Positions 8,892 to 18,481 of a stretch of DNA of 64,000 nt are shown one piece after another. The stretch lies in NCBI RefSeq assembly GCF_003675325.1, contig NZ_CP033073.1, positions 372,001-436,000 of the forward strand, in the 5' to 3' direction. Position numbers and translations under genes: made by a program. Numbering within the stretch: the first letter of the stretch is position 1; the number at the start of each line of letters is the position of its first letter. The notes under the pieces were generated by a model. It did no database searches. It saw nothing but the letters and a program-made list of their open reading frames with translations, and was not told the DNA's origin. This DNA is from Streptomyces dangxiongensis (GTDB taxonomy: Bacteria > Actinomycetota > Actinomycetes > Streptomycetales > Streptomycetaceae).

Positions 8892-10007
8892 TCAGGCCGC
8901 CGTGCGGTCCGTCTCCCCGGTGAGGACGGGGCGCGGGCCCGGGGGCGGAAGGATGTGCCGGTACGGCGGGGTCGGCGCCTGCGGCAGGGCACCCGGGGCC
9001 GTCCGGGGCGTGTGTGCCGCCGCGTCGCGCCACTCGGCGGGGGACATCCCGTAGGCGGCGCGGAAGACGCGGCTGAAGTGGGCAGCGCTGGTGAAGCCCC
9101 AGCGGTGGGCCACGGCCGCGATGGTGTGGCCGGCGGCCTCGCGGCGGGCCAGTTCGCGCCGGCACCGCTGGAGCCGGCGGCGCTGGATCCAGCGGCTGAC
9201 GGTGACGTCCTCGGCCTGGAACAGCCGGTGCAGATAGCGGACGGAGATGTGGTGGGCCCGGGCGATGACGTCCGGGGCCAGGTCCGGGTCGGCGAGCTGG
9301 TCGTCGATGAAGATCCGGATGCGGGGCAGCAGCACCCGGGCGGCGTCGGGCGTGCCGGAGGGTTCCTGGCCGAGCCGGTCCGCGGCCAGCACCCCGAGCA
9401 GGTCGAGGACGTGGCGGGCCTGGGCGTCCCCCAGGGCCCGGGGGTAGGTCTCCGCCGTGTCCACGAGCGTGGTGAGCAGCGGGAGCAGCAGGGTGCCGAG
9501 CGGTGTCCCGGGGTGGACGGGCCGCGCGGTGAGCCGGCGCAGTCCGGCTTCGCCCAGGTCCGGCAGCCGGCGCGGGAACACCAGGGACTTGGTCTGGAAG
9601 GGGGTGGCGAAGTCCGCCCGCAGGGGGCGTGCCATGTCGCAGATGACGATGTCCCCGGGGCGCAGTTCGGCCGCGCGCCCGTCCTGCTCGACACTCGCGG
9701 TGCCGCGTACCAGGAGCTTGACGACGAGGTGCTCGTCCGAGGCCGGTGCGGTCGGCGCCGGGGTCCGCCGTACCCGCAGGGGGCCGCTGTCCACCGTGGC
9801 GACGCGGACGTGGCCCAGCCGGGAGGTGCGCAGGGTTCCCGCGCACCGGTCGTCGGGGACGGTGATGTCGAGTTCGGCGAACGTGCGGGACAGGGCCTCG
9901 CGCCAGTAGGTCCGTCTGAGGTGGAGGGGTATGGCGTCCGTGGCGTAGAGCGTGCCCGGGAGACGGTCCCCCGGTGCCGGTGCCGGTGCCAGTGAGTGCG
10001 GCGACAT
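8892..10007 (-). CDS. AraC-family transcriptional regulator with AraC-like N-terminal ligand domain
   Basis: The 371-residue protein starts at the ATG at 10007 with AAGGGCGGAC upstream. The N-terminal part (about 30-200) resembles the AraC_binding_2 sensor domain. The C-terminal part (about 235-340) is a double-HTH AraC domain: HHISVRYLHRLFQ in the first HTH and IAAVAHRWGFTSAAHFSRVF in the second, followed by the usual YGMSPAEWR. It is probably a transcription activator; targets are unknown. The alpha/beta hydrolase gene upstream on the same strand (10287-11018) is the nearest candidate. Confidence 0.88.
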   Translation of the reverse strand: MSPHSLAPAPAPGDRLPGTLYATDAIPLHLRRTYWREALSRTFAELDITVPDDRCAGTLRTSRLGHVRVATVDSGPLRVRRTPAPTAPASDEHLVVKLLVRGTASVEQDGRAAELRPGDIVICDMARPLRADFATPFQTKSLVFPRRLPDLGEAGLRRLTARPVHPGTPLGTLLLPLLTTLVDTAETYPRALGDAQARHVLDLLGVLAADRLGQEPSGTPDAARVLLPRIRIFIDDQLADPDLAPDVIARAHHISVRYLHRLFQAEDVTVSRWIQRRRLQRCRRELARREAAGHTIAAVAHRWGFTSAAHFSRVFRAAYGMSPAEWRDAAAHTPRTAPGALPQAPTPPYRHILPPPGPRPVLTGETDRTAA

Positions 10008-10286
10008 GATGTCCGCCCTTCGGTGTGTGTGCTGTCCGCACACCGTGCCAAGGGACGCCGGACGACCGCATCGCGTGAATCCGCTAGATCCACGAAACGC
10101 TGCCCGGACCACGCACCGCGTCCCCGTGCACCGGCCGGCCGCGTCCCCATGCCGCGCCCCGCGCGCCTCGCTGGTCCGCCCGCCTCCCCGCCGGGATGCC
10201 GTGACGGCCGGCAGGCCCCGGGCGCCGTGGGGTGGCCGGGGCGGGGGCGCGGTCGGCCGGTGGGCCGTCGCCCGTGTCCCGGGTGC

Positions 10287-11018
10287 TCAGTGCCCGGAGC
10301 GGACCTCGTGCACGGCGCGCAGGACGAGGTCCGTGACGGGGCCGGGGTCGCTCACGGAGACGGCGTGCGGCGCGCGGACGGTGACGGTGTGGGCGTCCGC
10401 GCGGCTGGCCATCCACCGCTCGGCGGCCGGCGGGATGTTGCGGTCCTCGGTGGCGACCAGGTACCAGCTCGGGATGTCCCGCCACGCCGCCGCCGTGGCC
10501 TCCTCCTGGAGGGCGGCCACGGCGATCGGGCGCTGCCCCACCGCCATCACCTGTGCGGTGGTTTCGGGGACGCCGTCGGCGAACTGCTGCCGGAACACGT
10601 CCTGGCGGATGACGAGTTCCTCGCCCTGGCCGCCTCCGGGCAGCGGGTAGGACTGCGCGGTGGTGGCCTCGGCGAGGGTGCTGCCGGGGAACTTGCCGGT
10701 GAGACCGAGCGTGCTCTCCCCGATGTCGGGGACGAACGCCGCGATGTACACCAGTGCCTTGACGCGCGGCGCACCGGTGGCGGCGTGGCTGATGACCGCC
10801 CCGCCGTAGGAGTGGCCGACGAGGACGATCGGCCCCTCGACGCCGTCGAGGACGCCGCGGATGTAGGCGGCGTCGCTCGCCAGGCCGCGCAGCGGCAGGG
10901 CCGGTACCAGCACGCGGTGCCCGTGCCGCTGGAGCCGTTCGACGACGGCGCTCCAGCTCGAGCCGTCGGCGAAGGCGCCGTGGACCAGGACGACGGTCGG
11001 CTTGTCGGTGGTGGACAC
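10287..11018 (-). CDS. alpha/beta hydrolase-fold esterase-like enzyme
   Basis: A 243-residue alpha/beta hydrolase with VLVHGAFADGSSW at the oxyanion side, nucleophile elbow GHSYGG (Ser70), an acid residue in the VATEDRNIPP segment, and a His in RAPHAVSVSDP. All catalytic elements are therefore present. It is clearly homologous to the protein at 4743-5483, which has Gly at the Ser position. Such enzymes in Streptomyces are annotated as esterases or putative salicylate-esterase-like proteins; the substrate is unknown. Confidence 0.88.
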   Translation of the reverse strand: MSTTDKPTVVLVHGAFADGSSWSAVVERLQRHGHRVLVPALPLRGLASDAAYIRGVLDGVEGPIVLVGHSYGGAVISHAATGAPRVKALVYIAAFVPDIGESTLGLTGKFPGSTLAEATTAQSYPLPGGGQGEELVIRQDVFRQQFADGVPETTAQVMAVGQRPIAVAALQEEATAAAWRDIPSWYLVATEDRNIPPAAERWMASRADAHTVTVRAPHAVSVSDPGPVTDLVLRAVHEVRSGH

Positions 11019-11440
11019 GGGAGACTCCCTGTCGGTGGATGGGGTTCGGCTCCTGACCGGGGACCGGGCCGCCGCGACCGGTGAAGGGCCCCTGGGGGGA
11101 CGCGGGTCACGGGCGGCGGCGCCGGAGAGCGGGTCGTGCGGCCGGTTCAGGCGGGAACGCTACGGAGGGGACGCGGTCGCGCTTGCCTCTGGACGCTCCG
11201 GCCGTGTCCTGTCCGTGCCCGTCGGGGGGCGCGTGAGACGCGTGTCGCGGGTGGGGCGTCGCGCCCGCCGTGCCCGAGGGGCCGCCGCGTCCGACACCGC
11301 CCGACTGCGGCTTCCGGCGCGGGAGGCGTCCCGAGCGATGCGCCGGTGGGCATCGGGGCATGCGCGCACGGGCAAGCCGTCCACGTGTCCGTGCCTAGCG
11401 TCGTCGCCGTACGCACAGCACGCACCGCAGGGAGCACATC
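11019..11440. other. intergenic region upstream of dps
   Basis: This 422-bp gap separates the divergent hydrolase and dps genes and should carry both promoters. I found no convincing -35/-10 pair and no SigB-type GTTT-N15-GGGTAC match. A good ribosome site (GGGAGCACATC) precedes the dps ATG. Confidence 0.4.
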
Positions 11441-12019
11441 ATGACGAGCGACACCCACCACGCGAGCGGCAGCCAGCCGTGGCTGCATCAGAAGGGCGAG
11501 GTGATCCAGGAGTTCGGGACCGTCAAGCAGTTCCCGCTCGGTCTGTCCTACGAGGCGCGGATGTACTCCTGCCAGCGCCTGAACCGGGTCCTGGCCGACA
11601 CCCAGATCCTCTACGGCCTCTACAAGAAGCACCACTGGCTGATGCGCGGCGCGACCTTCTACCAACTGCACCTGGTGCTGGACAAGCATGCCGGGGAGCA
11701 GCTCGAACTGGTCGACACCCTGGCGGAGCGGGTGCAGACGCTGGGCGGTGTCGCCGTGGGCGACACCCGGCACGTCGCCGAGATCACGACCATCCCCCGG
11801 CCGCCGGACGGCGTCGAGGAGGTGCCGGCGATGCTGTCCCGGCTCCTGGAGGCCCACGAGTCCATCCTCGTGGACGCGCACGACGCCGCGGCGCGCGCCG
11901 CCGAACTGGGCGACGACGGCACCAACGACCTGCTCGTCTCGCAGGTCGTCCGGACCGGCGAACTCCAGGCGTGGTTCCTGGCCGAGCATCTGGTCGACAC
12001 GCCGCTGGTCCGCTCCTGA
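11441..12019 (+). CDS. dps: Dps-family ferritin-like DNA-protection protein
   Basis: A 192-residue four-helix-bundle protein of the Dps/bacterioferritin-like group. The ferroxidase-region pattern is visible: KKHHWLMRG, then LHLVLDKHAGEQLELVD with conserved His, Asp and Glu, then TLAERVQTLGG. Dps dodecamers oxidise and store iron and protect DNA from peroxide in the cytoplasm. The first 35 residues are an N-terminal tail. The gene stands alone; the neighbouring catalases at 25-37 kb fit a shared oxidative-stress role (inference). Confidence 0.9.
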   Translation: MTSDTHHASGSQPWLHQKGEVIQEFGTVKQFPLGLSYEARMYSCQRLNRVLADTQILYGLYKKHHWLMRGATFYQLHLVLDKHAGEQLELVDTLAERVQTLGGVAVGDTRHVAEITTIPRPPDGVEEVPAMLSRLLEAHESILVDAHDAAARAAELGDDGTNDLLVSQVVRTGELQAWFLAEHLVDTPLVRS

Positions 12020-12088
12020 GCGGCGCGGGGGCGGCGGCGGACCGCCCGGCCGGCACCGCGGTCACCGCCGTAGCGCCCCCGCCGGGCG

Positions 12089-13165
12089 TCAGGACGCCCG
12101 GCGCCGCCGCCTGATCGGTTCCCCCACCCGGTGCAGATGGGTGAGGGCCTCGCGGTAGGACCGGATCAGCCCGGTCTCGTGGTACGGCACCCCTGCCTCC
12201 GCGCAGTACGCGCGGACGAGGACCCGGGCCCGCCGCAGATGGGGCGTGGGCATACTCGGGAACAGGTGGTGCTCTATCTGGTGGTTGAGCCCGCCGAGCA
12301 GTACGTCGGTGAGCCGGCCGCCGCGCACGTTGCGGGAGGTGAGGACCTGGCGGCGCAGGAAGTCCGGCTGTTCGTCGCCGGTGAAGGTGGGCATGCCCTT
12401 GTGGTTGGGGGCGAAGGTGCAGCCCAGGTAGACACCGAAGAGGGCCTGGTGCACGGCGAGGAACGCCACCGCCTTGCCGGGGCTGAGCACCAGGAACAGC
12501 GCGGTCAGGTAGCCCGCGATGTGCAGGAGGAGCAGCGTCCCCTCCAGCAGGCGGTTCTTCATGGCCGGCGAGCGCAGCGCCCGCACGCTCGCGACGTGCA
12601 GGTTGAGGCCCTCCAGGGTGAGCAGCGGGAAGAACAGCAGCGCCTGGTGTCCGCCGATGAGGCGGGCCACGCCGCGGCTGGAGCGGGCCTGCCCGGTGGA
12701 CCACACGAGGATGTCAGGGGCGACGTCGGGGTCGAGCTCCTCGTGGTTGGGGTGGGCGTGGTGGCGGGTGTGCTTGTTCATCCACCAGCCGTAGCTCATC
12801 CCGATCCCGAGGTTCGCGAAGAGCCGGCCCCAGGTCTCGCTCGGCCGGCGCCGCCGGAAGACCTGGCGGTGGGCCAGGTCGTGGGCCGCGAGGGCGACCT
12901 GTCCGAACACGAGGGCCAGGAAGGCGGCCACGGTTAGCTGCCACCAGCGGTCGCCGAGCGCGAGGAAGGCCGCCCAGCCGGCCGCCAGCAGCGCGATCAC
13001 CGTACCGAGCCGTGCCGTGTAGTAGCCGGGGCGCCGCTCGAACAGGCCCGCCTCGGCGATACGTCGGGACAGCCGGGCGTAGTCGCTGCCGGCCGCGGAG
13101 CCGGGTGTACGGGATCGGGCGGCGGACGCCGCTGGCCCCGGGGAGGCGTCGGTGGAAATCGTCAT
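12089..13165 (-). CDS. membrane fatty-acid desaturase
   Basis: The 358-residue protein has the three histidine clusters of di-iron membrane desaturases: HDLAH at 95-99, HTRHH at 122-126, and NHQIEHHLFP near residue 300. Hydrophobic pairs flank them. The QIEHH form of the third box groups it with acyl-lipid or linoleoyl-CoA-type desaturases, which use oxygen and electrons from a ferredoxin or cytochrome. The start ATG at 13165 was preferred over a GTG 18 bp upstream; neither has a strong ribosome site. It converges on dps. Confidence 0.88.
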   Translation of the reverse strand: MTISTDASPGPAASAARSRTPGSAAGSDYARLSRRIAEAGLFERRPGYYTARLGTVIALLAAGWAAFLALGDRWWQLTVAAFLALVFGQVALAAHDLAHRQVFRRRRPSETWGRLFANLGIGMSYGWWMNKHTRHHAHPNHEELDPDVAPDILVWSTGQARSSRGVARLIGGHQALLFFPLLTLEGLNLHVASVRALRSPAMKNRLLEGTLLLLHIAGYLTALFLVLSPGKAVAFLAVHQALFGVYLGCTFAPNHKGMPTFTGDEQPDFLRRQVLTSRNVRGGRLTDVLLGGLNHQIEHHLFPSMPTPHLRRARVLVRAYCAEAGVPYHETGLIRSYREALTHLHRVGEPIRRRRRAS

Positions 13166-13405
13166 GCGGTCGAGTCTGCGCACGGCCGCCCGGCCGGAAC
13201 AGCCTGCCAGTCACCGTGCCGGACGGGGGGCTGCCACCACCGTCGACCTGGAGTTCCCCCCCACCCCCGCCCACCGTCGTGCCGTCCGTGCTCAGTACTC
13301 CCCGGGCAGAAGGTGCGCCCCGACGACATCGCGGACCTCGGCGATGAGGACGCCGGGGTCGGGTGTCCGGCGGTCCGGTGGTCGGGCGGTCGGGCGTGGG
13401 TGCGG

Positions 13406-16255
13406 TCAGGCGCACCTGCCGTGCGGGCGGGCCCGGGTCACCACGTCGCCGTGGCCGGTGGTCGCGTCCAGCCAGACGACCCGGGTACCGCCGGCCGCGG
13501 CGGCGGAGAGCTGCTCGCCCCGGTTGCAGGAGACCCGGGCGCGGTGCGTGCCCCGCCCCTCGTGGTGCGGTGCGAACTGCCAGAGCTTGGCCAGTGCCGC
13601 GTTGCCGGTCCCGGACGAGGGCGTCCGGGCGACCACCGTCACCGCTCGCGCGGAGGCCGTCAGGTCGGCGATGTTCAGGGCGTGGGGGCCGGTCTCCGGG
13701 CTGAGGTCGGTGACGTCCGACCCGTCGAGGCCGGCGCGGCGCAGGGTGGTGGCGCCGTTCTGGTCGACCGCGTCGAGGAGCCAGTAGACGTGGTCGCCGG
13801 TGAGGGCCGTCGGACCGAGGCTGGTCTCCGGACCGGCCTGCTGGACCACCGTCTGTTCGCCGGTGGCCACGTCGATCAGCCGGGTGGTGGCCTCGTACAC
13901 CGCGCTGACGCGCTGCCGGTCCTGGTAGACGATCCTGCCGCCGCTCACCGACGGGAAGGTCGCCCGGTGGTAGGTGCCGCCGCCGATGGTGACCACGTCG
14001 GACGGGTCCTTCAGGCTCAGGTAGGCCACGCCCGCCCTGCCTCCGTAGTTGTTGTAGGCGAAGGTCACGATGTCGCCGTCGACGCCGAGCGTGGTGCCGA
14101 CGCTGCGGCCGTGCCACAGGGTGCGCACCGGTCCGCCCGCGAGGGACCGGGCCAGGATGTCCACGCCGTCGGCCCCGTGCGCCTGCCACACCACCGTGGT
14201 GCCGTCGGTGGCCGGGTTCACGTGGTAGCGGCCGTCATCGGGGCTGATCAGCCTGGGCCGCTTCCGGCCGTCGGTGCGGCCGGCCCACACCGAGTACGGC
14301 TGGGAGCCGGACGCGTCCGAGTCCGAGGCGACCCACCAGCCGCCGCCCGCGCCGAGGTGGGTGTCGTAGGTCTCGACGCGGGAGAGCAGCACCTCGGAGT
14401 CGATGCCTAGGGCCTTCTCCCAGTGCGGGACGATGCCGTGCGCGGTGAAGGCGCGCCGGACGGCGGCGAGGTTCTTCCCGCCCACGCGTAGCTGCCGGGC
14501 GGCGGCGAGGACCGTGTCGCGGCCCTGGGTGAAGCCGTCGAGCGGGGTGAGGTACTCGGTGAGCGCCTTGTACACGACCGCGTCGGCGAGGCGGGGGCCG
14601 AGGTCCTGGCGGATGTCCCAGAGCGCGCCGCCGAAGATGGTGGAGTTCAGGTGCACCCCGCCGTTGTCGGTGCCGAATCCGACGCCGAGGAAGGAACCGG
14701 CGGTGGTGCGAGCGTCGTTCAGGTCGCGGACCGCGCAGGTACGCGGGTCCTTGGTGCGGCACAGGGTCTCGCCGAGGAGCCCGGAGTCCGGGTCGTCCAT
14801 CGGCAGGTGGCGGGCGTCGGACTCGATGGCGTTGCCGAAGTAGTCGGCGAGGGCCTCGTTCATGGCGCCGGACTGGCCCGCGTAGACCAGGTCGGCGGAG
14901 TGCTCGATGACCGCGTGGGTCATCTCGTGGCCGACCACGTCGAGTGCGGCGGACAGCGGCCGGTACTCGGCGTCGCCGGTGCCGTACACCATCTTCCGGC
15001 CGTCCCAGAAGGCGTTGACGTACGGCTGTCCGTAATCGGTCGCGCCGACGAGGGAGTTGACGGTCATGCCGTGTCCGTCCAGGCTGTCGCGGCCGAACGC
15101 GGTGCGGTAGTAGTCGTAGACCTGTCCGGCCGCCCAGTGGGCGTCCACCGCACCCGACGCGGTGGCCTCGGCGCCGAACTCCGGTGTGGGTGAGGCGACT
15201 TGCTCAAGGCCGTCGGGCCAGGCGCCGGACAGGTCGCTCGCCCATCGGCCGCTCGCGTCCCAGGTGGCCAGGACGTTGCCGGGGGTGCTCCGGATGCGGG
15301 TGCCGTCGCGCAGTACGTAGGTGTCGCGGGTGTCGTCGTGGGTGATGCCCAGCGGGACGGTGGTGCCGTCCAGCCGGACGCCTGAGCCGGTGGTACCGGG
15401 GGCGGGTTCGCCGGCCGGGGGGCGGACCGCGCCGCCCCGGGCGGTCGTGGTGCCGGGGGCGGGCGTGGTGGCCCGGACGGGCCTGGTGCCCGGGGCGGCG
15501 AAGGTGCGTACGGCGCTGTACCGCAGAACCGGGTAGCCGGCCCGGGCGTCGATGTACACCTCGCGCAGCACCGGTTCGCCGTGCGCCGGGTCCGTGCCGC
15601 GGACGGTGATGTGGCGGGTGAGGACGCCGGTTCCGGTGGGCAGTACGGCCAGGCCGTGGGAGGTGCCGGTGAGCGGTGTGTTCCCGTCGTCGGTGCGGGC
15701 GCCGAACGCGCGGGCGGTGAGGTCCTGCCGGACGGCGTCGACGGCGCGCTCGACGGCCAGGTCGTCGCCGATGCCGGCGGTGGTGCCGGTGTGCAGTCCG
15801 GTGAAGTACCGGCCGGAGGTGCCGGTGACGGTCCGCCGGCCGTCCTCGCGTTCCATGCGGACGATGTACTGGCCGCCCAGGACCGGCACTCCGTGGTACG
15901 TCTGCTGGAGCCGCACGGTCTCCCGGCCGCCGGAGGTGAGCGTACCGGCGGGCCTCAGGTCCCGGGCCGGGTCGGCGATCCGGTAGCGGTCCGTGCGCCG
16001 GGCGAGGTACGCGCGTGCGGCGTCCGCCGCCGTACGGGCCGCCGGGGCCGGTTCCCGGATCCCGTCCACCAGGGCCGGTGTCGCCGTCCCCTCCCCCGCC
16101 GCGGCCACTCCGGGCGCCGCCGGTACGGCGCGGGCGGGCGCCGCCGGCACGACGAGTGCGACGGCGCCCAGGAGCGCCGCCGCACCGAACAAGGGTTTCC
16201 GCCGTGTCCTCTTCGCTGCCCCCGGATGACCGGAGCCCGTTCCGGAATGACGCAC
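13406..16255 (-). CDS. secreted M4 (thermolysin-like) metalloprotease with beta-propeller-like C-terminus
   Basis: The start is placed at GTG 16255 because a GGGGAAACG ribosome site precedes it and a signal peptide follows (KRTRRK, then a long hydrophobic run ending ARA). The 949-residue precursor has an FTP/PepSY-type propeptide (about 60-230) and an M4 catalytic domain with the zinc motif HEMTH at 443-447 and the downstream NEALADYFG carrying the third zinc ligand. The thermolysin C-terminal lobe follows (GGVHLNSTIFGGALWD). The last 280 or so residues show repeated short strands (GDIVTFAYNNYGG, GGRIVYQDRQ, GDHVYWLLD) like a TolB-type beta-propeller, which is unusual for the family. It probably degrades extracellular protein. 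Confidence 0.87.
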   Translation of the reverse strand: MRHSGTGSGHPGAAKRTRRKPLFGAAALLGAVALVVPAAPARAVPAAPGVAAAGEGTATPALVDGIREPAPAARTAADAARAYLARRTDRYRIADPARDLRPAGTLTSGGRETVRLQQTYHGVPVLGGQYIVRMEREDGRRTVTGTSGRYFTGLHTGTTAGIGDDLAVERAVDAVRQDLTARAFGARTDDGNTPLTGTSHGLAVLPTGTGVLTRHITVRGTDPAHGEPVLREVYIDARAGYPVLRYSAVRTFAAPGTRPVRATTPAPGTTTARGGAVRPPAGEPAPGTTGSGVRLDGTTVPLGITHDDTRDTYVLRDGTRIRSTPGNVLATWDASGRWASDLSGAWPDGLEQVASPTPEFGAEATASGAVDAHWAAGQVYDYYRTAFGRDSLDGHGMTVNSLVGATDYGQPYVNAFWDGRKMVYGTGDAEYRPLSAALDVVGHEMTHAVIEHSADLVYAGQSGAMNEALADYFGNAIESDARHLPMDDPDSGLLGETLCRTKDPRTCAVRDLNDARTTAGSFLGVGFGTDNGGVHLNSTIFGGALWDIRQDLGPRLADAVVYKALTEYLTPLDGFTQGRDTVLAAARQLRVGGKNLAAVRRAFTAHGIVPHWEKALGIDSEVLLSRVETYDTHLGAGGGWWVASDSDASGSQPYSVWAGRTDGRKRPRLISPDDGRYHVNPATDGTTVVWQAHGADGVDILARSLAGGPVRTLWHGRSVGTTLGVDGDIVTFAYNNYGGRAGVAYLSLKDPSDVVTIGGGTYHRATFPSVSGGRIVYQDRQRVSAVYEATTRLIDVATGEQTVVQQAGPETSLGPTALTGDHVYWLLDAVDQNGATTLRRAGLDGSDVTDLSPETGPHALNIADLTASARAVTVVARTPSSGTGNAALAKLWQFAPHHEGRGTHRARVSCNRGEQLSAAAAGGTRVVWLDATTGHGDVVTRARPHGRCA

Positions 16256-16533
16256 CGTTTCCCCAACCCCCCACCGCCGCGCGGCTGTTCCGGCGGCGGG
16301 ACCGCCACCGGGCAGGCCCATTGGAAGTGGTGGTACGCCGGTGCACAACAGCCCGGACGAGCCGACCGGCGATTTCCGGCCCCGCCCCATGAGCGACTGT
16401 CGCCAAAGCGCCCCGGAATTGTCCGTGATCCGTAACAGAGGGATCCCGTGATCGTCCGCGGCCGTCCTGCCAGGTGCACGGAACCCGTCGGCGTGGCGAC
16501 GGGAGTCATCGACACGGCAGGGGGCGGACGGAC

Positions 16534-17307
16534 ATGGCGCGGCATGGCGGGCGGGGATGGTACGGCCGGATGGTCGCGGCGGCGCTCGGGGTGACGGCGG
16601 TGGCCGCCGCCACCTCGGTGTGGACCGCGCAGGCCGGCCAGACCGGTGGCGGCTCGGCCGGCCCGGGTGCCTCGGCCCGGCCCGCCGCGCCCAAGGCGGC
16701 GCCCGTGTCCGCCGTCATCGCCCATGCCTCGGACCGCGGCGAGCACGCCGTCAACATCACCATCGACGACGGCCCGGACCCGGTCTGGACCCCGCGGGTG
16801 CTCCAGGTGCTGCGCGACAACGGCGTGAAGGCGACGTTCTGCATGGTCGGCACCCAGGCCGAGGCCCACCCGGATCTCGTCCGGCAGGTGGTGGCCGCCG
16901 GGCACCGGCTGTGCGACCACACGGTGTCGCACGACACCACGATGGACACCAAGCCCCCGGCCTACCAGTCACAGCAGATCGTGGACGCCGAGCGGCAGAT
17001 CACCAAGGCGTCCGGTGGGGTGCGCCCGATGTACTACCGGGCTCCGGGCGGCGCCTTCACCCCGTACAGCCGGAAACTGGCGGCCTCGCACGGGATGCGT
17101 CCGCTCGGCTGGAACGTCGACTCCAAGGACTTCGAGCGGCCGGGCACGGACGCCGTCGTGGCCACCGTCAAGGGCGAGCTGGCGAACGGCCCCACGATCC
17201 TCTTCCACGACGCGGGCGGCGACCGCTCCCAGACGGTGGCCGCGCTGCACACCCTGCTGCCGTGGCTGACGGAGCAGGGCTACGCCTTCGGCTTCCCGGT
17301 GCGCTGA
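16534..17307 (+). CDS. secreted polysaccharide deacetylase (NodB homology domain, CE4)
   Basis: The ATG at 16534 has AGGGGGCGGAC upstream and gives a 257-residue protein with an N-terminal signal or anchor segment (WYGRMVAAALGVTAVAAATS). CE4 motifs are intact: TIDDGPD with Asp78 and Asp79 (motif 1), HTVSHD (motif 2, metal His), RAPGG (motif 3), WNVDSKDF (motif 4) and LFHDAGG (motif 5, catalytic His). The enzyme should remove N-acetyl groups from chitooligosaccharides or peptidoglycan outside the cell. It is divergent from the metalloprotease gene. Confidence 0.9.
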   Translation: MARHGGRGWYGRMVAAALGVTAVAAATSVWTAQAGQTGGGSAGPGASARPAAPKAAPVSAVIAHASDRGEHAVNITIDDGPDPVWTPRVLQVLRDNGVKATFCMVGTQAEAHPDLVRQVVAAGHRLCDHTVSHDTTMDTKPPAYQSQQIVDAERQITKASGGVRPMYYRAPGGAFTPYSRKLAASHGMRPLGWNVDSKDFERPGTDAVVATVKGELANGPTILFHDAGGDRSQTVAALHTLLPWLTEQGYAFGFPVR

Positions 17308-17441
17308 ACCGGGCGGACCCCGGTAGGAGCCCCGGGGGTCGGTCGGAGCTTCGGGCACCGCGCCGGCCCTGCCCGCCCCCGGGCGCCGGTGTACGGCAAA
17401 ACCGCTGGCCGGGCCGTCGGCGGTGGTGATGGGATGGGACG

Positions 17442-18452
17442 ATGCGCGAGGACACCACGACCACCGTCGACCGCGGGCAGCACCAGGACGCGGTGACCCC
17501 CTGGGAGCAGGAGGCCTGGCGTGCCGCGGCCCTCGGCTGGGTGACCGAGGGGCTCGCCGCGCACGGACTGCGGGCCGCCGGCGGCCTTCAGGTGCGGCTG
17601 CGACCGTGGTCCGTGCTGATCCGGGTGCCCGTCGCGGGGCGGCCGGCGGTCTGGTTCAAGGCGAGCCCGCCGGCCGGCGCGTTCGAGGGGCCGCTGACCG
17701 CCGCCCTGGCCCGCTGGGTGCCGGCGCACGTGCTGCGGCCCCTGGCCGTCGACGCCGGGCGCGGCTGGTCGCTGCTGCCCGACGGAGGCGACCTGTTCCG
17801 GACCGTGCTCGCCCGGGAGGCCGTCGGACCGCGCGCCTGGGAGGACCTGCTGGGCCAGTACGCCAGCATGCAGCACGCCCTGGTTCCGCACGCGCACGCC
17901 CTCGAGCGGCTGGGCGTGCCGGCCGCCCGGACACCCGGTCTGCCGGAGGTGTTCGACGACCTGCTCGCCGGGGACCGCGTGCTGGGCCCGGAGGAACGTG
18001 CCCGGCTGGAGGGGCTCCGGCCGCGCCTCGTGGACTGGTGTGCCGAACTCGCCTCGCTCGGCGTCGCGGACAGCCTCGACCACGCTGACCTGCACGACGG
18101 GCAGGTGTTCCGGCCGGCCCCGGGCCGCTACACCTTCTTCGACTGGGGCGACGCCGCCGTCTCCCACCCGTTCTGCAGTCTGCGCGTCACCGCCGAGCGG
18201 GCCTGCGACCGCTACGGCCCGCAGGTGCTGCCCCGGCTGCTCGACGCGTATCTGGAGCCCTGGACGGGTCACGGCCGTACGGCGGCGGGGCTGCGGCGGG
18301 CGGCGGCGCTGGCCTGGCGGCTGAGTGTGCTGAGCCGGGCGGCGGCCTGGGGCCGGATGTTCCCCGGCGCGTCCGGGGCCGGTCCGGGAGCGGCGCAGAG
18401 CGCCAGGTGGCTGCTGGAACTCCTGGCCGAGCCGCCCTTCCGGGCCGGCTGA
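17442..18452 (+). CDS. aminoglycoside-phosphotransferase-like kinase (APH fold)
   Basis: A 336-residue cytoplasmic APH-family protein. The catalytic loop reads LDHADLHDGQVF (Asp in HADLH, with Gln where Asn is usual), followed by the metal-binding TFFDWGDAAVSHPF. These match the Brenner motif and DFG-equivalent of the family. The N-lobe Lys probably lies in PAVWFKASP. The substrate is not evident; many actinobacterial members of this subgroup are uncharacterised and need not confer resistance. The start is an ATG after GATGGGATGGGAC. Confidence 0.8.
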   Translation: MREDTTTTVDRGQHQDAVTPWEQEAWRAAALGWVTEGLAAHGLRAAGGLQVRLRPWSVLIRVPVAGRPAVWFKASPPAGAFEGPLTAALARWVPAHVLRPLAVDAGRGWSLLPDGGDLFRTVLAREAVGPRAWEDLLGQYASMQHALVPHAHALERLGVPAARTPGLPEVFDDLLAGDRVLGPEERARLEGLRPRLVDWCAELASLGVADSLDHADLHDGQVFRPAPGRYTFFDWGDAAVSHPFCSLRVTAERACDRYGPQVLPRLLDAYLEPWTGHGRTAAGLRRAAALAWRLSVLSRAAAWGRMFPGASGAGPGAAQSARWLLELLAEPPFRAG

Positions 18453-18481
18453 CCGCTCCCGGCGGCAGCGGATGGGCGGGG

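Noticed and set aside
10027..10043. GTGTGC/GCACAC hairpin upstream of the AraC gene as an operator
   Set aside because: Six-bp arms with a 5-nt loop are expected by chance in this composition; no second site was found.
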